Of a DNA stretch of 64,000 nucleotides, positions 1 to 8,182 are shown piece after piece. The stretch lies in assembly GCF_039634785.1 (NCBI RefSeq), contig NZ_JBBIAB010000014.1, positions 1 to 64,000 on the forward strand, written 5' to 3'. Numbering within the stretch: the first letter of the stretch is position 1; every line of letters begins with the position of its first letter. Under the pieces are notes generated by a model. The model saw nothing but the letters and a program-made list of their open reading frames with translations, was not told where the DNA came from and did not search any database. This stretch comes from Tistrella mobilis. Lineage in GTDB: Bacteria; Pseudomonadota; Alphaproteobacteria; Tistrellales; Tistrellaceae. Made by a program: the position numbers and the translations under genes.

Positions 1-101
1 GACGTGAACCACCCGATCCCATCCCGAACTCGGCCGTGAAACCGTCCTGCGCCAATGGTACTTCGTCTTAAGACGCGGGAGAGTAGGTCGCTGCCAGGTC
101 T
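1..101 (+). rRNA. rrf: 5S ribosomal RNA (3' part, cut by window start)
   Basis: The sequence has the conserved 5S core (CCCGATCCCATCCCGAACTC) and the 3' arm ending in GCTGCCAGGTCT. The 5' arm lies outside the window. It is the last rRNA of an operon that is followed by tRNA-fMet, a layout common in alphaproteobacteria. Confidence 0.93.
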
Positions 102-186
102 TGCAACCGCATGGACGGACAGAAAACGCTCGAACAACTAAGCGCGATCTCATCTCGATCCACACTGCCAACCGCCTACGCCCTGA

Positions 187-606
<420 letters not shown>

Positions 607-1671
607 ATGCCGATATACGAGTTTGGCCCCCAAGAAATCCGTCCCCTCAGTAAAACCACATTCAGCCAGGTGCGGATGCAGGAACGGCGTGACCTGCAAC
701 GCCTGCTGCGGGCGAACGTTTCGGTCATTGCACCCGACACGCTGGTCATCTCGGAAGAGTTCGGAGATTGGGACGAGTCGCACCGACGAATCGATCTCCT
801 TGGCATTGACCGAAACGCGAACCTTGTGGTGATCGAGCTCAAGCGTACCGAGAACGGCGGTCATATGGAGTTGCAGGCCATACGCTACGCCGCGATGGTC
901 TCCACCATGACTTTCGAGCGGGCCACCGAGGTGTTCGCTCGCTATCTCACCCAAATCGGCAGGGCCGGCACCGATGCACGCGCCCAGCTCCTCGACTTCC
1001 TCGGGTGGGATGAGCCTGACGAGGATCGTTTTGCGCAGGATGCCCGCATCGTTCTGGCCTCTGCCGAGTTCAGCCGTGAGTTGACGACGTCGGTTCTCTG
1101 GCTGATCGAGCGGGACATCGACATCCGATGTGTGCGCCTCCAACCTTACGACCTCAATGGCCAGGTCCTCGTGGATGTCCAGCAGATCATTCCGCTTCCG
1201 GAGGTCGCGGAATACCAGGTCCGTGTCATCGAGAAGAAGCGCAAGGAGCGCGAGGCTCACACGAGCACTCGAGACCGGACCACTTATGATCTTGTCCTCG
1301 GTGGACGCCTGCTAACGAGATTGCCAAAACGGCACGCGATATATCAAGTGTTCCGTCACCTTGTGGAAAACGGCATCGCACCGAAGGATGTCGCCCGACA
1401 CTGCGGCGCATTGGCCAATCGTGCCCTCGTCTGGGTCGAGGGCGAGGTCGCGGGTGACGAATTCCGTCGCTTGGCGACGGATGTCCGAGCGCAGGAAGGG
1501 CGGACCTTCGATTCGGGGCGGTACTTCTGTGGTGATGATGAACTCATTCGATTTAATGGATGCACTTATGCCTTTCTGAATCAATGGGGCGGCAGGGATT
1601 TTGAGGACGTCATGGCGAGATTGCGTGATACGTTTCCTGACAAAGAGATTGCCTTCACGCCCTCTGAATAG
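607..1671 (+). CDS. NucS/DUF91-like PD-(D/E)XK nuclease family protein
   Basis: A 354-aa protein resembling the endonuclease NucS/DUF91 group of restriction-like nucleases. The PD-(D/E)XK core is visible near the N-terminus: Asp63 in RIDLL, then Glu77-Leu-Lys79 in VVIELKR, with a downstream Q90-Y94 (ELQAIRYA) as in many of these enzymes. The C-terminal half (about 200-354) is not recognised. The start at ATG 607 is chosen because the MPIYEFG... N-terminus fits the family; the frame is open further upstream but reads as tRNA flank and low-complexity sequence. Base composition is clearly less GC-rich than the chromosome around it, and it sits between a tRNA-fMet and its degenerate copy, so it was probably acquired. 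DNA cleavage is inferred from the motif only; a role in DNA repair or phage defence is possible. Confidence 0.75.
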   Translation: MPIYEFGPQEIRPLSKTTFSQVRMQERRDLQRLLRANVSVIAPDTLVISEEFGDWDESHRRIDLLGIDRNANLVVIELKRTENGGHMELQAIRYAAMVSTMTFERATEVFARYLTQIGRAGTDARAQLLDFLGWDEPDEDRFAQDARIVLASAEFSRELTTSVLWLIERDIDIRCVRLQPYDLNGQVLVDVQQIIPLPEVAEYQVRVIEKKRKEREAHTSTRDRTTYDLVLGGRLLTRLPKRHAIYQVFRHLVENGIAPKDVARHCGALANRALVWVEGEVAGDEFRRLATDVRAQEGRTFDSGRYFCGDDELIRFNGCTYAFLNQWGGRDFEDVMARLRDTFPDKEIAFTPSE

Positions 1672-1836
1672 CTGCCATTCGTACTTCCTATAAAGGCCGA
1701 CAAGAGCCTGAAGGATCAGAAGGCTTTGTGGCAGTCCATCATGCCCGAGACCAATGATGCCGTTGTCCCCGTGTTCATCGCTCGCAAGGCTGAGATCGAT
1801 ACGGGGTTCAGCGCTGCCACCGCGGATGCCGTCGCG
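1672..1836 (+). pseudogene. Open coding-like fragment after the nuclease stop
   Basis: In the same frame as the nuclease gene, the sequence stays open after the TAG at 1669-1671 for about 60 codons, until a TAG inside the degenerate tRNA copy. The encoded stretch (KADKSLKDQKALWQ ... VVPVFIARKAEIDTGFS) looks like real protein rather than noise, but it has no plausible start and I do not recognise it. It is most easily read as the remnant of a gene cut by the junction of the duplicated tRNA segment. Confidence 0.35.
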
Positions 1837-1911
1837 TGGGGTGGAGCAGCCCGGTAGTTCATCAGGTTCATAACCTCAGGGCCGCAGATTCAAATCCTGC
1901 CAGCGCAACGA
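1835..1911 (+). pseudogene. Degenerate duplicate of tRNA-fMet
   Basis: This is a 77-nt copy of the tRNA at 187-263 with the CAT anticodon retained. It carries mismatches in the acceptor stem (GCGTGGG opposite CCAGCGC), anticodon stem (CAGG opposite CCTC) and T-stem, and CGA in place of CCA. It is followed by the same GCAAACGCCGCCCC flank as the true gene. It is not expected to give a working tRNA. It probably marks the far end of an inserted or duplicated segment. Confidence 0.8.
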
Positions 1912-1926
1912 AGCTTTGAGCAAACG

Positions 1927-1996
1927 CCGCCCCTCCTCAAAAACATGGGGACCAGCGGGGGCCGGATCTCATCGGGCAGGGGCCCCCGCGATCTTC
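1927..1996 (+). repeat. Right copy of ~70-bp imperfect direct repeat
   Basis: Partner of 391-460. It lies immediately behind the degenerate tRNA-fMet. Between it and the next gene (1997-2117) nothing else is seen except a Shine-Dalgarno sequence, AGGAGG, at 2107-2112. Confidence 0.75.
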
Positions 1997-2117
1997 CTTC
2001 CCTCTCCAGCGCCCCCTATTGTCGTTCTCCGTAAAAGGAGAGGGTGCGCTGCATCTCTGCCGTCTATTGCCGTTTGGCATTCAGGCTCCATATTATTGCC
2101 AGATGCAGGAGGCGCAG

Positions 2118-2531
2118 ATGCAGCTACACCCGATCGCCCCAACCCCGTTCCATCAGCAAGACCCCGCGATCACCGACGCGGAAGCCGGTGCACTGGCGCG
2201 GGCCACGGTGAACCTGTTTCGGGCCTGGGGGCTGAGCGATGCCGAGGCCAGAAACCTTTTGGGTGGCATGGCGGCACGGACCTGGGCGCGGTGGAAGGAT
2301 GGCGAGATCGGCCGGATCGACCGGGATCTGCGGATGCGTATGGCGCATCTGATGGGCATCCATAAGGGGCTGCGCTATCTGTTCAGGGAAGGGGACCGCG
2401 GTTATGCCTGGGTGCGCAAGCCGAACGCGGCGTTTGCCGGCAAGTCCGCCCTCGACATCATGATGCGGGGCGAGTTGTCCGATCTGGCACTGATGCGGGA
2501 CTGGCTCAACGCCGAGCGCGGCGCATGGTGA
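2118..2531 (+). CDS. MbcA/ParS/Xre-type antitoxin (DUF2384) of a RES toxin
   Basis: A 137-aa protein of the Xre/MbcA/ParS antitoxin group that neutralises RES-domain toxins and represses its own operon. An N-terminal helix-turn-helix part (about 15-60; the stretch around LLGGMAARTWARWKDGEIG is typical) is followed by the toxin-binding DUF2384 domain (about 65-137, containing the NAAFAGKSALDIMMRGELSDL core). Start ATG 2118 is set by AGGAGG at 2107-2112, 5 bp upstream. The 3' end overlaps the toxin gene by 7 bp, the usual translationally coupled order antitoxin-toxin. DNA binding and neutralisation are inferred from the family. Confidence 0.85.
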   Translation: MQLHPIAPTPFHQQDPAITDAEAGALARATVNLFRAWGLSDAEARNLLGGMAARTWARWKDGEIGRIDRDLRMRMAHLMGIHKGLRYLFREGDRGYAWVRKPNAAFAGKSALDIMMRGELSDLALMRDWLNAERGAW

Positions 2532-3223
2532 GCGGCGAGGCGGTGTTGCGGCGGGTATGCTGGGAGACGACCTGGCGAATCATCCGCTCAATCTGGCCGC
2601 CCATCGACCTGTTCGAGGACATCGCCGATCCGCATGATTGGGAGGCGCTGGTTGCCGTCGAGGCCAAGACCAATCCCCGTGTCCGCGACGAGGTCGGCGA
2701 TCTGGGCAAGGTGCCTCCGGCGCGCCGGATCGGCGGGCCCGGAGCCAGTCTGGTGATGGCGCCGTTCGTTCACTGTTCGCCCGCCCGCCCGGGGCGTTTC
2801 ACGAATGGCAGCTACGGCATTTATTATGCCGGCGATCGCGAGGAGGTCGCCCTGGCGGAGACCATTCATCATCACGGACAATTCATGGCGGCAACCGGCG
2901 AGGCTCCCGGCTGGACCTCGGATTTCCGCGCCCTGATCGGTGCGATCGATCGGGACCTGCATGACGTGAATGCCGTGCCGGAGGTTCTCCATCCCACCGA
3001 TTACGCCGCATCGCAGGCGGAAGGTGCTGTACGTCGCGCTGCGGGCAGCGACGGCCTGGTCTGGAACAGCGTCCGGATGCCCGGCGGGCAGTGTATCGGG
3101 GTATTCTGGCCCGATGTGGTGACGATCCCGGTTCAGGGCGCGCATTTCTGCTATCACTGGAATGGTACACGGGTGGATTTCGTGAAGCGCTATGGAACCG
3201 GAGAGATTCTGGAAGTGAGGTGA
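2525..3223 (+). CDS. RES-domain toxin (NAD+-degrading family)
   Basis: A 232-aa RES-domain protein. Characterised members (MbcT, ParT and relatives) attack NAD+ or ADP-ribosylate targets and stop growth when free of antitoxin. The hallmark residues are present: Arg91 in RPGRFTNGSYGIYY, the Tyr that follows, and a Glu at about 112 in ALAETIHHH, with the domain spanning about 75-215. ATG 2525 overlaps the antitoxin gene. The N-terminal 60 residues extend beyond the minimal domain. It lies just downstream of the duplicated tRNA-fMet region, a typical spot for a mobile toxin-antitoxin module, although its GC content matches the host. Confidence 0.87.
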   Translation: MVSGEAVLRRVCWETTWRIIRSIWPPIDLFEDIADPHDWEALVAVEAKTNPRVRDEVGDLGKVPPARRIGGPGASLVMAPFVHCSPARPGRFTNGSYGIYYAGDREEVALAETIHHHGQFMAATGEAPGWTSDFRALIGAIDRDLHDVNAVPEVLHPTDYAASQAEGAVRRAAGSDGLVWNSVRMPGGQCIGVFWPDVVTIPVQGAHFCYHWNGTRVDFVKRYGTGEILEVR

Positions 3224-3226
3224 GAC

Positions 3227-3559
3227 GTGGAAGAGGGGGACCCGGATGCACCATCCTCTCCGGTCTGTTACGCCGCCGAGGCCGATGATCTCTATATGGG
3301 CTATGCCGGGCGGGACGAGATCCTGGTCCTGCTGACCGATCTTCTGCGCCGGGAGGATATGGTGGGGCGGGACGAGGCGGTGCGGGCGGTGCTGACCGGG
3401 GAAATCCGGCGGCTGGGCGGCACCCCGCCGGAACCGGGCGATCTTCAGGCAGCGAGGGCTGTGCCGGCGGCGGATGTTCTGCGCCGGCTGGCGGATCTGC
3501 TGCCCCGGCTGCGCGATGACGGCCTTCATGCGGTCTTGCGGCGGCTGGTCGATCGGTGA
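3227..3559 (+). CDS. Small protein, DUF6306-like
   Basis: A 110-aa protein with a GTG start at 3227, three bases after the toxin stop, behind a GA-rich ribosome site. The N-terminal SSPVCYAAEADDLYMGYAGRDEIL stretch resembles proteins I know as DUF6306, which have no established function. The remainder is a helical Leu/Arg-rich tail lacking the rest of that family, so it may be a shortened member. Its tight spacing suggests co-transcription with the toxin-antitoxin pair. There is no signal peptide and no membrane segment. Confidence 0.55.
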   Translation: MEEGDPDAPSSPVCYAAEADDLYMGYAGRDEILVLLTDLLRREDMVGRDEAVRAVLTGEIRRLGGTPPEPGDLQAARAVPAADVLRRLADLLPRLRDDGLHAVLRRLVDR

Positions 3560-3638
3560 TCGGGCAGGTTCGCGCTTGCCTTCGGCGCCGGGGAAGCGGA
3601 GGGTGCGGCGCTGATGCAGCACCTGAAGGAGACCGGAC

Positions 3639-3959
3639 ATGTCCGACCAGGGTGACGACTACGTGTATGACGAGGCCACCGGCGAATGGCTGCCGGCCTC
3701 GGAGTTGGCGGCCTCGCAACCCGAGGGCCAGGCCCCCGCGGGGGAGCGGGTGGTGAAGGATGCGGCCGGCAATGTGCTGGCGGATGGCGACCAGGTGACG
3801 CTGATCCGGGATCTGAAGGTGAAGGGCACCAGCCAGACGCTGAAACAGGGCACCGTGATCCGGTCGATCCGCCTGACGGCGAATGACGAGGAAATCGACT
3901 GCCGGCACGAGTCCATCAAGGGGCTGGTGTTGCGGACCGAGTTCGTGCGCAAGCGCTGA
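3639..3959 (+). CDS. PhnA/YjdM-type protein
   Basis: A 106-aa protein. Residues about 38-106 match the C-terminal domain of PhnA/YjdM (VVKDAAGNVLADGDQVTLIRDLKVKG ... TVIRSIRL ... DCRHESIKGLVLRTEFV). The zinc ribbon seen at the N-terminus of the E. coli protein is absent; instead there is a short acidic segment (DDYVYDEATGEWLPASELAA), as in many alphaproteobacterial homologues. The phn name is historical and a role in phosphonate use is not established. AAGGAG at about 3626-3631 supports ATG 3639. Confidence 0.8.
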   Translation: MSDQGDDYVYDEATGEWLPASELAASQPEGQAPAGERVVKDAAGNVLADGDQVTLIRDLKVKGTSQTLKQGTVIRSIRLTANDEEIDCRHESIKGLVLRTEFVRKR

Positions 3960-4038
3960 TGATCCGGACCGGTACCGGTGGTTGCGGTGCATGCCGCGTC
4001 ACCTGTACAGTCGGGTGGTCCCACAGCCCCGAGAGGCC

Positions 4039-4791
4039 ATGTCCGAGATGATGCCGACCGTCTATCAGAGCGATCTGTTCATCCCCCGCTACCGGCCGAT
4101 CAGCCGCGGGCGCTGGGAGCTGCGGGTGGTGTCGATGAACATGGCCCCGGGCTATTGGACGATGTCGGCGCTGGTCGAGAATATGGCCGTGCTGCTGCGC
4201 GACCGGCAGAGCTGGATGTCGACCACCCCGCTCGAGATCGAGAGCCAGGAGATCGGCGTGCATCTGGCACGCGGCCATGTGCTGATCTATGGCATGGGCA
4301 TGGGCTGGTCGGCACTGGCGAGCGCGCTTCAGGATACGGTCACCGCGGTGACGGTTGTCGAGTTCGACCCGGATGTGATCGCGCTGCATGAAGAGCTGGA
4401 TCTGGCGGCACAGCTGCCCGAGGCGGCGCGGGCCAAGCTGAAGATCGTGCAGGGCGATGCCTATGCCTATGTGCCCGACCGGCCGGTCGACCTGCTGATG
4501 CCCGATATCTGGCTGCCGATGCTGAATGACGGCCGGGTGGACGAGGTGCGGCAGATGCAGGCGAATGTGCAGGCCGGCGCGATCTATTTCTGGGGCCAGG
4601 AGCTGGAGATCGCCCGCCATGCCGTGGCGGCCGGCCATGCGCTGGACGATGACGGCATCGCCGCCGCCATTGCCGGGATGGGCCTGCCGCTGGTCGGCCC
4701 CGAACACCCCGGCTATACCGACAAACTCGTCGCCGCTGCCCGGCGCTGGCTGCGCGACCGCTGGCTGCCGGGCTCCACGCCGCCCTGGTGA
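4039..4791 (+). CDS. SAM-dependent methyltransferase-like protein (spermidine-synthase fold)
   Basis: A 250-aa protein with a Rossmann methyltransferase core. The glycine loop is VLIYGMGMGWSALAS (about 81-95), followed by an acidic strand end VTVVEFDPDVI (about 105-114) that would hold the SAM ribose, then a GDAYAYV segment. The arrangement is that of the spermidine synthase/class I methyltransferase superfamily, but I see no polyamine-site signature, so the substrate is unknown. GAGAGG just upstream supports ATG 4039; the frame is open further up. It stands alone, convergent with the TetR gene. Confidence 0.6.
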   Translation: MSEMMPTVYQSDLFIPRYRPISRGRWELRVVSMNMAPGYWTMSALVENMAVLLRDRQSWMSTTPLEIESQEIGVHLARGHVLIYGMGMGWSALASALQDTVTAVTVVEFDPDVIALHEELDLAAQLPEAARAKLKIVQGDAYAYVPDRPVDLLMPDIWLPMLNDGRVDEVRQMQANVQAGAIYFWGQELEIARHAVAAGHALDDDGIAAAIAGMGLPLVGPEHPGYTDKLVAAARRWLRDRWLPGSTPPW

Positions 4792-4822
4792 GGCCGGCCC
4801 TGTCGCCCTCCTGCCGCCTGGC

Positions 4823-5407
4823 TCAGCCGCCCCCGCCGCATTCCAGGCGGAAGGCGGTGCGCAGATGCGCTTCGGCGGCGGCCGTATCGAGCCCCCGGGC
4901 GCCCGAGAGCAGCAGCCCGGCCAGGCCGTCATAAAGCGCCCCCAGCCTGAGCGCCGTGGCGTCGGGGGCATCCGCCCGCCAGCAGCCCGCGGCGTCGCCG
5001 TCGCGCAGGACGGCGGCCAGGCTCTCCTGCATGCGCTGCCGCACGGTCGAAAGCGCTTCGGCGAGCGCTGTATCGGTGCCGGCAAGATCCGTCGCCTCAA
5101 TCCAGAGCCGCCAGTAGATCCAGGCATCGGGCGCGAAGGCGGTGGCGAGATAGCGCTCCATCGCCACCGCCGGCGGCCGGTTGCCGTCGTTGATGTCCCC
5201 GGCCACGGCGTCGAAGATCGCCGACCAGGCCAGCGCCCGCAGTTCCGGCCAGCGGAAATAATGGTTGAGCAGCCCCGTGCCGACGCCGGCGCGGTCGGTC
5301 ACCATCCGGGTGGTTGCCGCCTTCAGCCCCGCCGTCAGCAGCACCTCCGCCGCCGCGGCAAGGATGAGATCCCGCCGGCCACGGGGCGCATCGTCATGCC
5401 GTGCCAC
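4823..5407 (-). CDS. TetR/AcrR family transcriptional regulator
   Basis: A 194-aa protein with an N-terminal TetR helix-turn-helix (about 8-60, AAAEVLLTAGLKAATTRMVTDRAGVGTGLLNHYF, with the Gly-hydrophobic-x-x-Tyr/His-Phe end). A helical ligand-binding C-terminal part follows. It is divergent from the DUF418 gene, and the 69-bp gap holds two palindromes sharing the TTGAGC...GCTCAA core. It therefore probably represses both itself and the membrane protein. The ligand is unknown. Confidence 0.88.
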   Translation of the reverse strand: MARHDDAPRGRRDLILAAAAEVLLTAGLKAATTRMVTDRAGVGTGLLNHYFRWPELRALAWSAIFDAVAGDINDGNRPPAVAMERYLATAFAPDAWIYWRLWIEATDLAGTDTALAEALSTVRQRMQESLAAVLRDGDAAGCWRADAPDATALRLGALYDGLAGLLLSGARGLDTAAAEAHLRTAFRLECGGGG

Positions 5408-5425
5408 ATGTCCCTCCTTGACTCG

Positions 5426-5462
5426 TTGAGCGGTTGCTCAATAGATTGAGCACATGCTCAAT
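5426..5462. promoter_or_regulatory. Double palindromic operator for the TetR regulator
   Basis: Two inverted repeats lie side by side: TTGAGCGGTTGCTCAA (5426-5441) and ATTGAGCACATGCTCAAT (5445-5462). Both share TTGAGC-N4/5-GCTCAA and sit in the divergent gap between the TetR gene and the DUF418 gene. The second ends 14 bp before the DUF418 start codon. Binding by the adjacent regulator is inferred. Confidence 0.75.
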
Positions 5463-5476
5463 AGCGGGAGGATATC

Positions 5477-6574
5477 ATGCCGGGCCCACTCCGCACCACA
5501 CCAGCGCGCAACACAGCCGTGGACACCATCCGCCTGGTCGGGCTGGTCGGGATCTGCGTGGTCAATCTGCCCTTCATCGCTCTGCCGGGTGCGGCCGGGC
5601 TGGTGCTGCCCGATGCCGGCCTCGACCGCCTGGCCATGCTGACGGTGGAGACATTGTTCCAGGCCAAGTTCTTCCTGCTGTTCTCCTTCGTGTTCGGCTG
5701 GAGCTTTCATCTTCAGGATCTGGCGGCACGGCGCACCGGTGCCAGCCCCGCCCGCCGGCATCTGCGCCGCATGGCCGCGCTGGCGGTGATCGGCGGCCTG
5801 CACGGCATCCTGGTTTTTCCGGGCGACATCCTGGTGATCTATGCCCTGCTCGGCTGCGGGCTGGTGGCGGTGCGGCATCTGTCTGCGCCGGCGCTGGCCA
5901 GGCTTGCGCTGGCGATGCTGCCGCTGGCGGCGCTCTGTCTGACAGTGCTCTGGGTGTCGCTGCCGGAAGCGGCGTTCAGCCAGCCCCCGGCCGGCGACGC
6001 GCTGTCGCGGCGGATCGACGAGTGGCTGTCGACGCTGGGTTTTCTGCTGGCCTTTCAGGGCCCGCTCGCCTTCGGGGCGTTCTGCCTGGGGCTGGCGGCG
6101 GGCAAGACCGGTTTCTTCGCCCCCGACCATCCGTGGCAGCGCCGGCTGGACCGGGCGCTGCCCTGGCTGCTGGTGATCGGCCTGCCGCTCAACCTGTTTC
6201 ATGCCGCAGCGACCGGCGGGCTGCTGCCGGCGGAATGGGCGCTCGCCACCCTGGCGGGGGTCTGGGCACTGGCGCCGGGGGCGCCGATCCTGGCGGCCGC
6301 CTGGCTGGCGCTGATCCTGCGGCTGACGCGGCGCCGGCCGCTGCCCGAGATCCTGGTCGCGGCCGGCCGCAACTCGCTGTCGATCTACGTGCTGCAGGGC
6401 GTGCTGGGGGGTGTCACCTTCTATCTGGTCGGCCATGGAAGCGTGGGCCAGGCGCGGCTGCTGGTCGTGGCGCTGCCGCTGGCCGGGGCCACCATTCTGG
6501 CGCTCGCCGCCTGGGCGGTGATTGCCGGCCGCGGGCCGCTGGAGCGGCTGCTGCGGCGGATGTCGGGGGCCTGA
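5477..6574 (+). CDS. DUF418 (YeiB-type) inner membrane protein
   Basis: A 365-aa polytopic membrane protein of the DUF418/YeiB group, with about nine hydrophobic segments spread over the whole length. It starts with the family-typical RNTAVDTIRLVGLVGICVVNL and ends with the conserved RNSLSIYVLQGVLG block (about 296-310). Function in the family is not established; some members sit with transport or acyltransferase genes. GGGAGG before ATG 5477 fits. Expression is probably controlled by the divergent TetR protein through the two operators upstream. Confidence 0.85.
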   Translation: MPGPLRTTPARNTAVDTIRLVGLVGICVVNLPFIALPGAAGLVLPDAGLDRLAMLTVETLFQAKFFLLFSFVFGWSFHLQDLAARRTGASPARRHLRRMAALAVIGGLHGILVFPGDILVIYALLGCGLVAVRHLSAPALARLALAMLPLAALCLTVLWVSLPEAAFSQPPAGDALSRRIDEWLSTLGFLLAFQGPLAFGAFCLGLAAGKTGFFAPDHPWQRRLDRALPWLLVIGLPLNLFHAAATGGLLPAEWALATLAGVWALAPGAPILAAAWLALILRLTRRRPLPEILVAAGRNSLSIYVLQGVLGGVTFYLVGHGSVGQARLLVVALPLAGATILALAAWAVIAGRGPLERLLRRMSGA

Positions 6575-6610
6575 ATGTGGGGGTCTGAATGTCGCGAAAC
6601 TGACCGGGCT

Positions 6611-7201
6611 TCAGCGACGGCCGGCTGACCGGTCGCCAGACGACCGGCGGGCCAGGAGCATCAGCACCGCCACCGCGAGCGCCGATTTCACCAGCCCGCC
6701 GGCGATGAAGGGCAGGACGCCGTGTTCGATGGCACGGTCGAGACCGATCTTCGTCGACAGCCAGGCAGCCCCCAGCGCCAGACAGATCGCATGGGCAAGG
6801 ATCATGGCCGCCAGCGCATGCACCGGCCGCTCCCCATTCCAGCCGCGTTCGGCAAGCAGGCCGGTCAGGGCCCCCGCGATCGGGAAGGCGATCAGATAGC
6901 CGCCGGTCGCGCCGGTGAAACGGTCGATGCCCGAGGTGCCGTCGGCCAGCACCGGCAGGCCGGCGGCGCCGGCCGCCAGCCAGACCAGAATGGTGAGCCC
7001 GCCCAGCCGCCAGCCATAAAGCGCGCCGATCACGAAGACCGCGAAGGTCTGCATGGTCATCGGCACCGGCACCATCGGCAGTTCGGCAAAAGACGAGGCG
7101 GCGAGCAGGGCGGCGCCGATCAGCACGGCGGCGCCGCGCCAGCCGATCGGGCGGGCCTCGGGGCGGAGCGGGCTGAAGCTGCGAAGGCTGGTCTCGGACA
7201 T
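6611..7201 (-). CDS. bioY: Biotin transporter BioY (S component)
   Basis: A 196-aa membrane protein with six hydrophobic segments. The BioY hallmarks are present: a first segment followed by MVPVPMTMQTFAVFVIGALYG (about 45-65), then GTSGIDRFTGATGGYLIAFPIAGALTG (about 85-110). BioY binds biotin and imports it, alone or with an ECF AT module. No ecfA/ecfT gene is near, so this is a solitary BioY. Start at 7201 (MSETSLRSF) is preferred over 7285 because family members begin there and an AGGGGG lies upstream. It is divergent from the PadR gene. Confidence 0.9.
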   Translation of the reverse strand: MSETSLRSFSPLRPEARPIGWRGAAVLIGAALLAASSFAELPMVPVPMTMQTFAVFVIGALYGWRLGGLTILVWLAAGAAGLPVLADGTSGIDRFTGATGGYLIAFPIAGALTGLLAERGWNGERPVHALAAMILAHAICLALGAAWLSTKIGLDRAIEHGVLPFIAGGLVKSALAVAVLMLLARRSSGDRSAGRR

Positions 7202-7347
7202 GGGATGCGGACCCCCTGGATGGCTGCGGTGGGCGAGAAACCGGCCCAAAATGCAACCATAAGAAGGCATGGCCGCGAAATCCATCTCTCAAGTTGATTG
7301 TTGTTCGGATTTCTGGTGGCCGATGACGCGGGGGCTTGTTCTGAGAT

Positions 7348-7370
7348 AGTCTAAGATATATCTTGAGACT
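7348..7370. promoter_or_regulatory. Palindrome, probable PadR operator
   Basis: An imperfect inverted repeat with a perfect 12-bp core, AAGATATATCTT (7353-7364), 25 bp before the PadR start. It is AT-rich against a GC-rich background and is placed where an autorepressor would block the promoter. The assignment to PadR is inferred from position. Confidence 0.6.
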
Positions 7371-7394
7371 GTCTGGAAGAGAGGAGTGACGCAG

Positions 7395-8078
7395 ATGCGT
7401 TTCGGACACAGGCAGTGCGACCGTCGCGGTCGCGGGTTTCACAGCGAAGGCCGTCACGGGCATGAGAGTGACGGTTTCGACATCGGCTTCGACCACGACA
7501 TCGGCCATCGCGCGTTTGGCAGTGGCCATGGCGGCGGCCATGGCTGGGGCCGCGGCTTCGGGCGTGGTTTCGGCCGCGGCCGCTCTGGCGAGGACTGGAT
7601 GTCGGAGCGGGGCGGCCGCCGGCGCTTCTTCGATGCGGGCCAGCTGCGGCTGGTGCTGCTGAAGCTGATCTCGATGCAGCCGCGCCATGGCTACGACCTG
7701 ATCCGCGCGGTGGAAGAGCTGACCGGCGGGGTGTATGTGCCGAGCCCGGGCGTGGTCTATCCGGCGCTGTCGATGCTGGAAGACATGAACCAGGTGGCGG
7801 GCACCGAGGCCGAGGGCGGCCGCAAGGTCTTCGCGATCACCGCCGATGGCGAGGCGGAACTCGCCGCGAATGCGGCGATGGTGACCGAACTGATGGCCCG
7901 GCTGGCGGCGATGGCCGAAATGCGCGAGCGGGTGGACACCACCCCGGTCGAACGCGCGATCGGCAATCTGAAAATGGCCCTGCGCGGCCGGCTGACGGCA
8001 CCCGATGCCGATCGCAAGCTGGCGCTGGAGATCGCCCGGATCCTGGACGAGGCGACGCAGAAGATCGAGCGGTCATGA
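7395..8078 (+). CDS. PadR family regulator with His/Gly-rich N-terminus
   Basis: A 227-aa protein. Residues about 78-155 form a PadR winged helix (LRLVLLKLISMQPRHGYDLIRAVEELTGGVYVPSPGVVYPALSMLEDM), followed by a helical dimerisation tail. The first 70 residues are unusual: rich in Gly, Arg and His (eight His before residue 50; repeats such as GRGFGRGFGRG), which could bind a metal or haem. The start is ATG 7395 with GAGGAG at about 7380-7385; an in-frame GTG lies at 7386. It is followed closely by a DUF2218 gene, a family often found with siderophore-interacting proteins, so an iron-responsive role is possible. Confidence 0.85.
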   Translation: MRFGHRQCDRRGRGFHSEGRHGHESDGFDIGFDHDIGHRAFGSGHGGGHGWGRGFGRGFGRGRSGEDWMSERGGRRRFFDAGQLRLVLLKLISMQPRHGYDLIRAVEELTGGVYVPSPGVVYPALSMLEDMNQVAGTEAEGGRKVFAITADGEAELAANAAMVTELMARLAAMAEMRERVDTTPVERAIGNLKMALRGRLTAPDADRKLALEIARILDEATQKIERS

Positions 8079-8182
8079 CGAAGAATTCGAGGCTTGCGGT
8101 CCTCAGGCGGCGCCATGGTCTTGAGCCGCCGCTCCGCCCCGTTCCCGATCTTCCGACCGCGCCCCTGATGGAGACGCCCCCC

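Noticed and set aside
1835-1911. Second functional tRNA-fMet
   Set aside because: Stem mismatches in acceptor, anticodon and T arms and a CGA in place of CCA.
2588-3640. 350-codon minus-strand open frame opposite the RES toxin
   Set aside because: It is antisense to genes with clear family motifs and has no ribosome site or recognisable domain.
7202-7347. Riboswitch or BirA site before bioY
   Set aside because: No conserved riboswitch core or clear BirA palindrome can be read; only the PadR-side palindrome is convincing.
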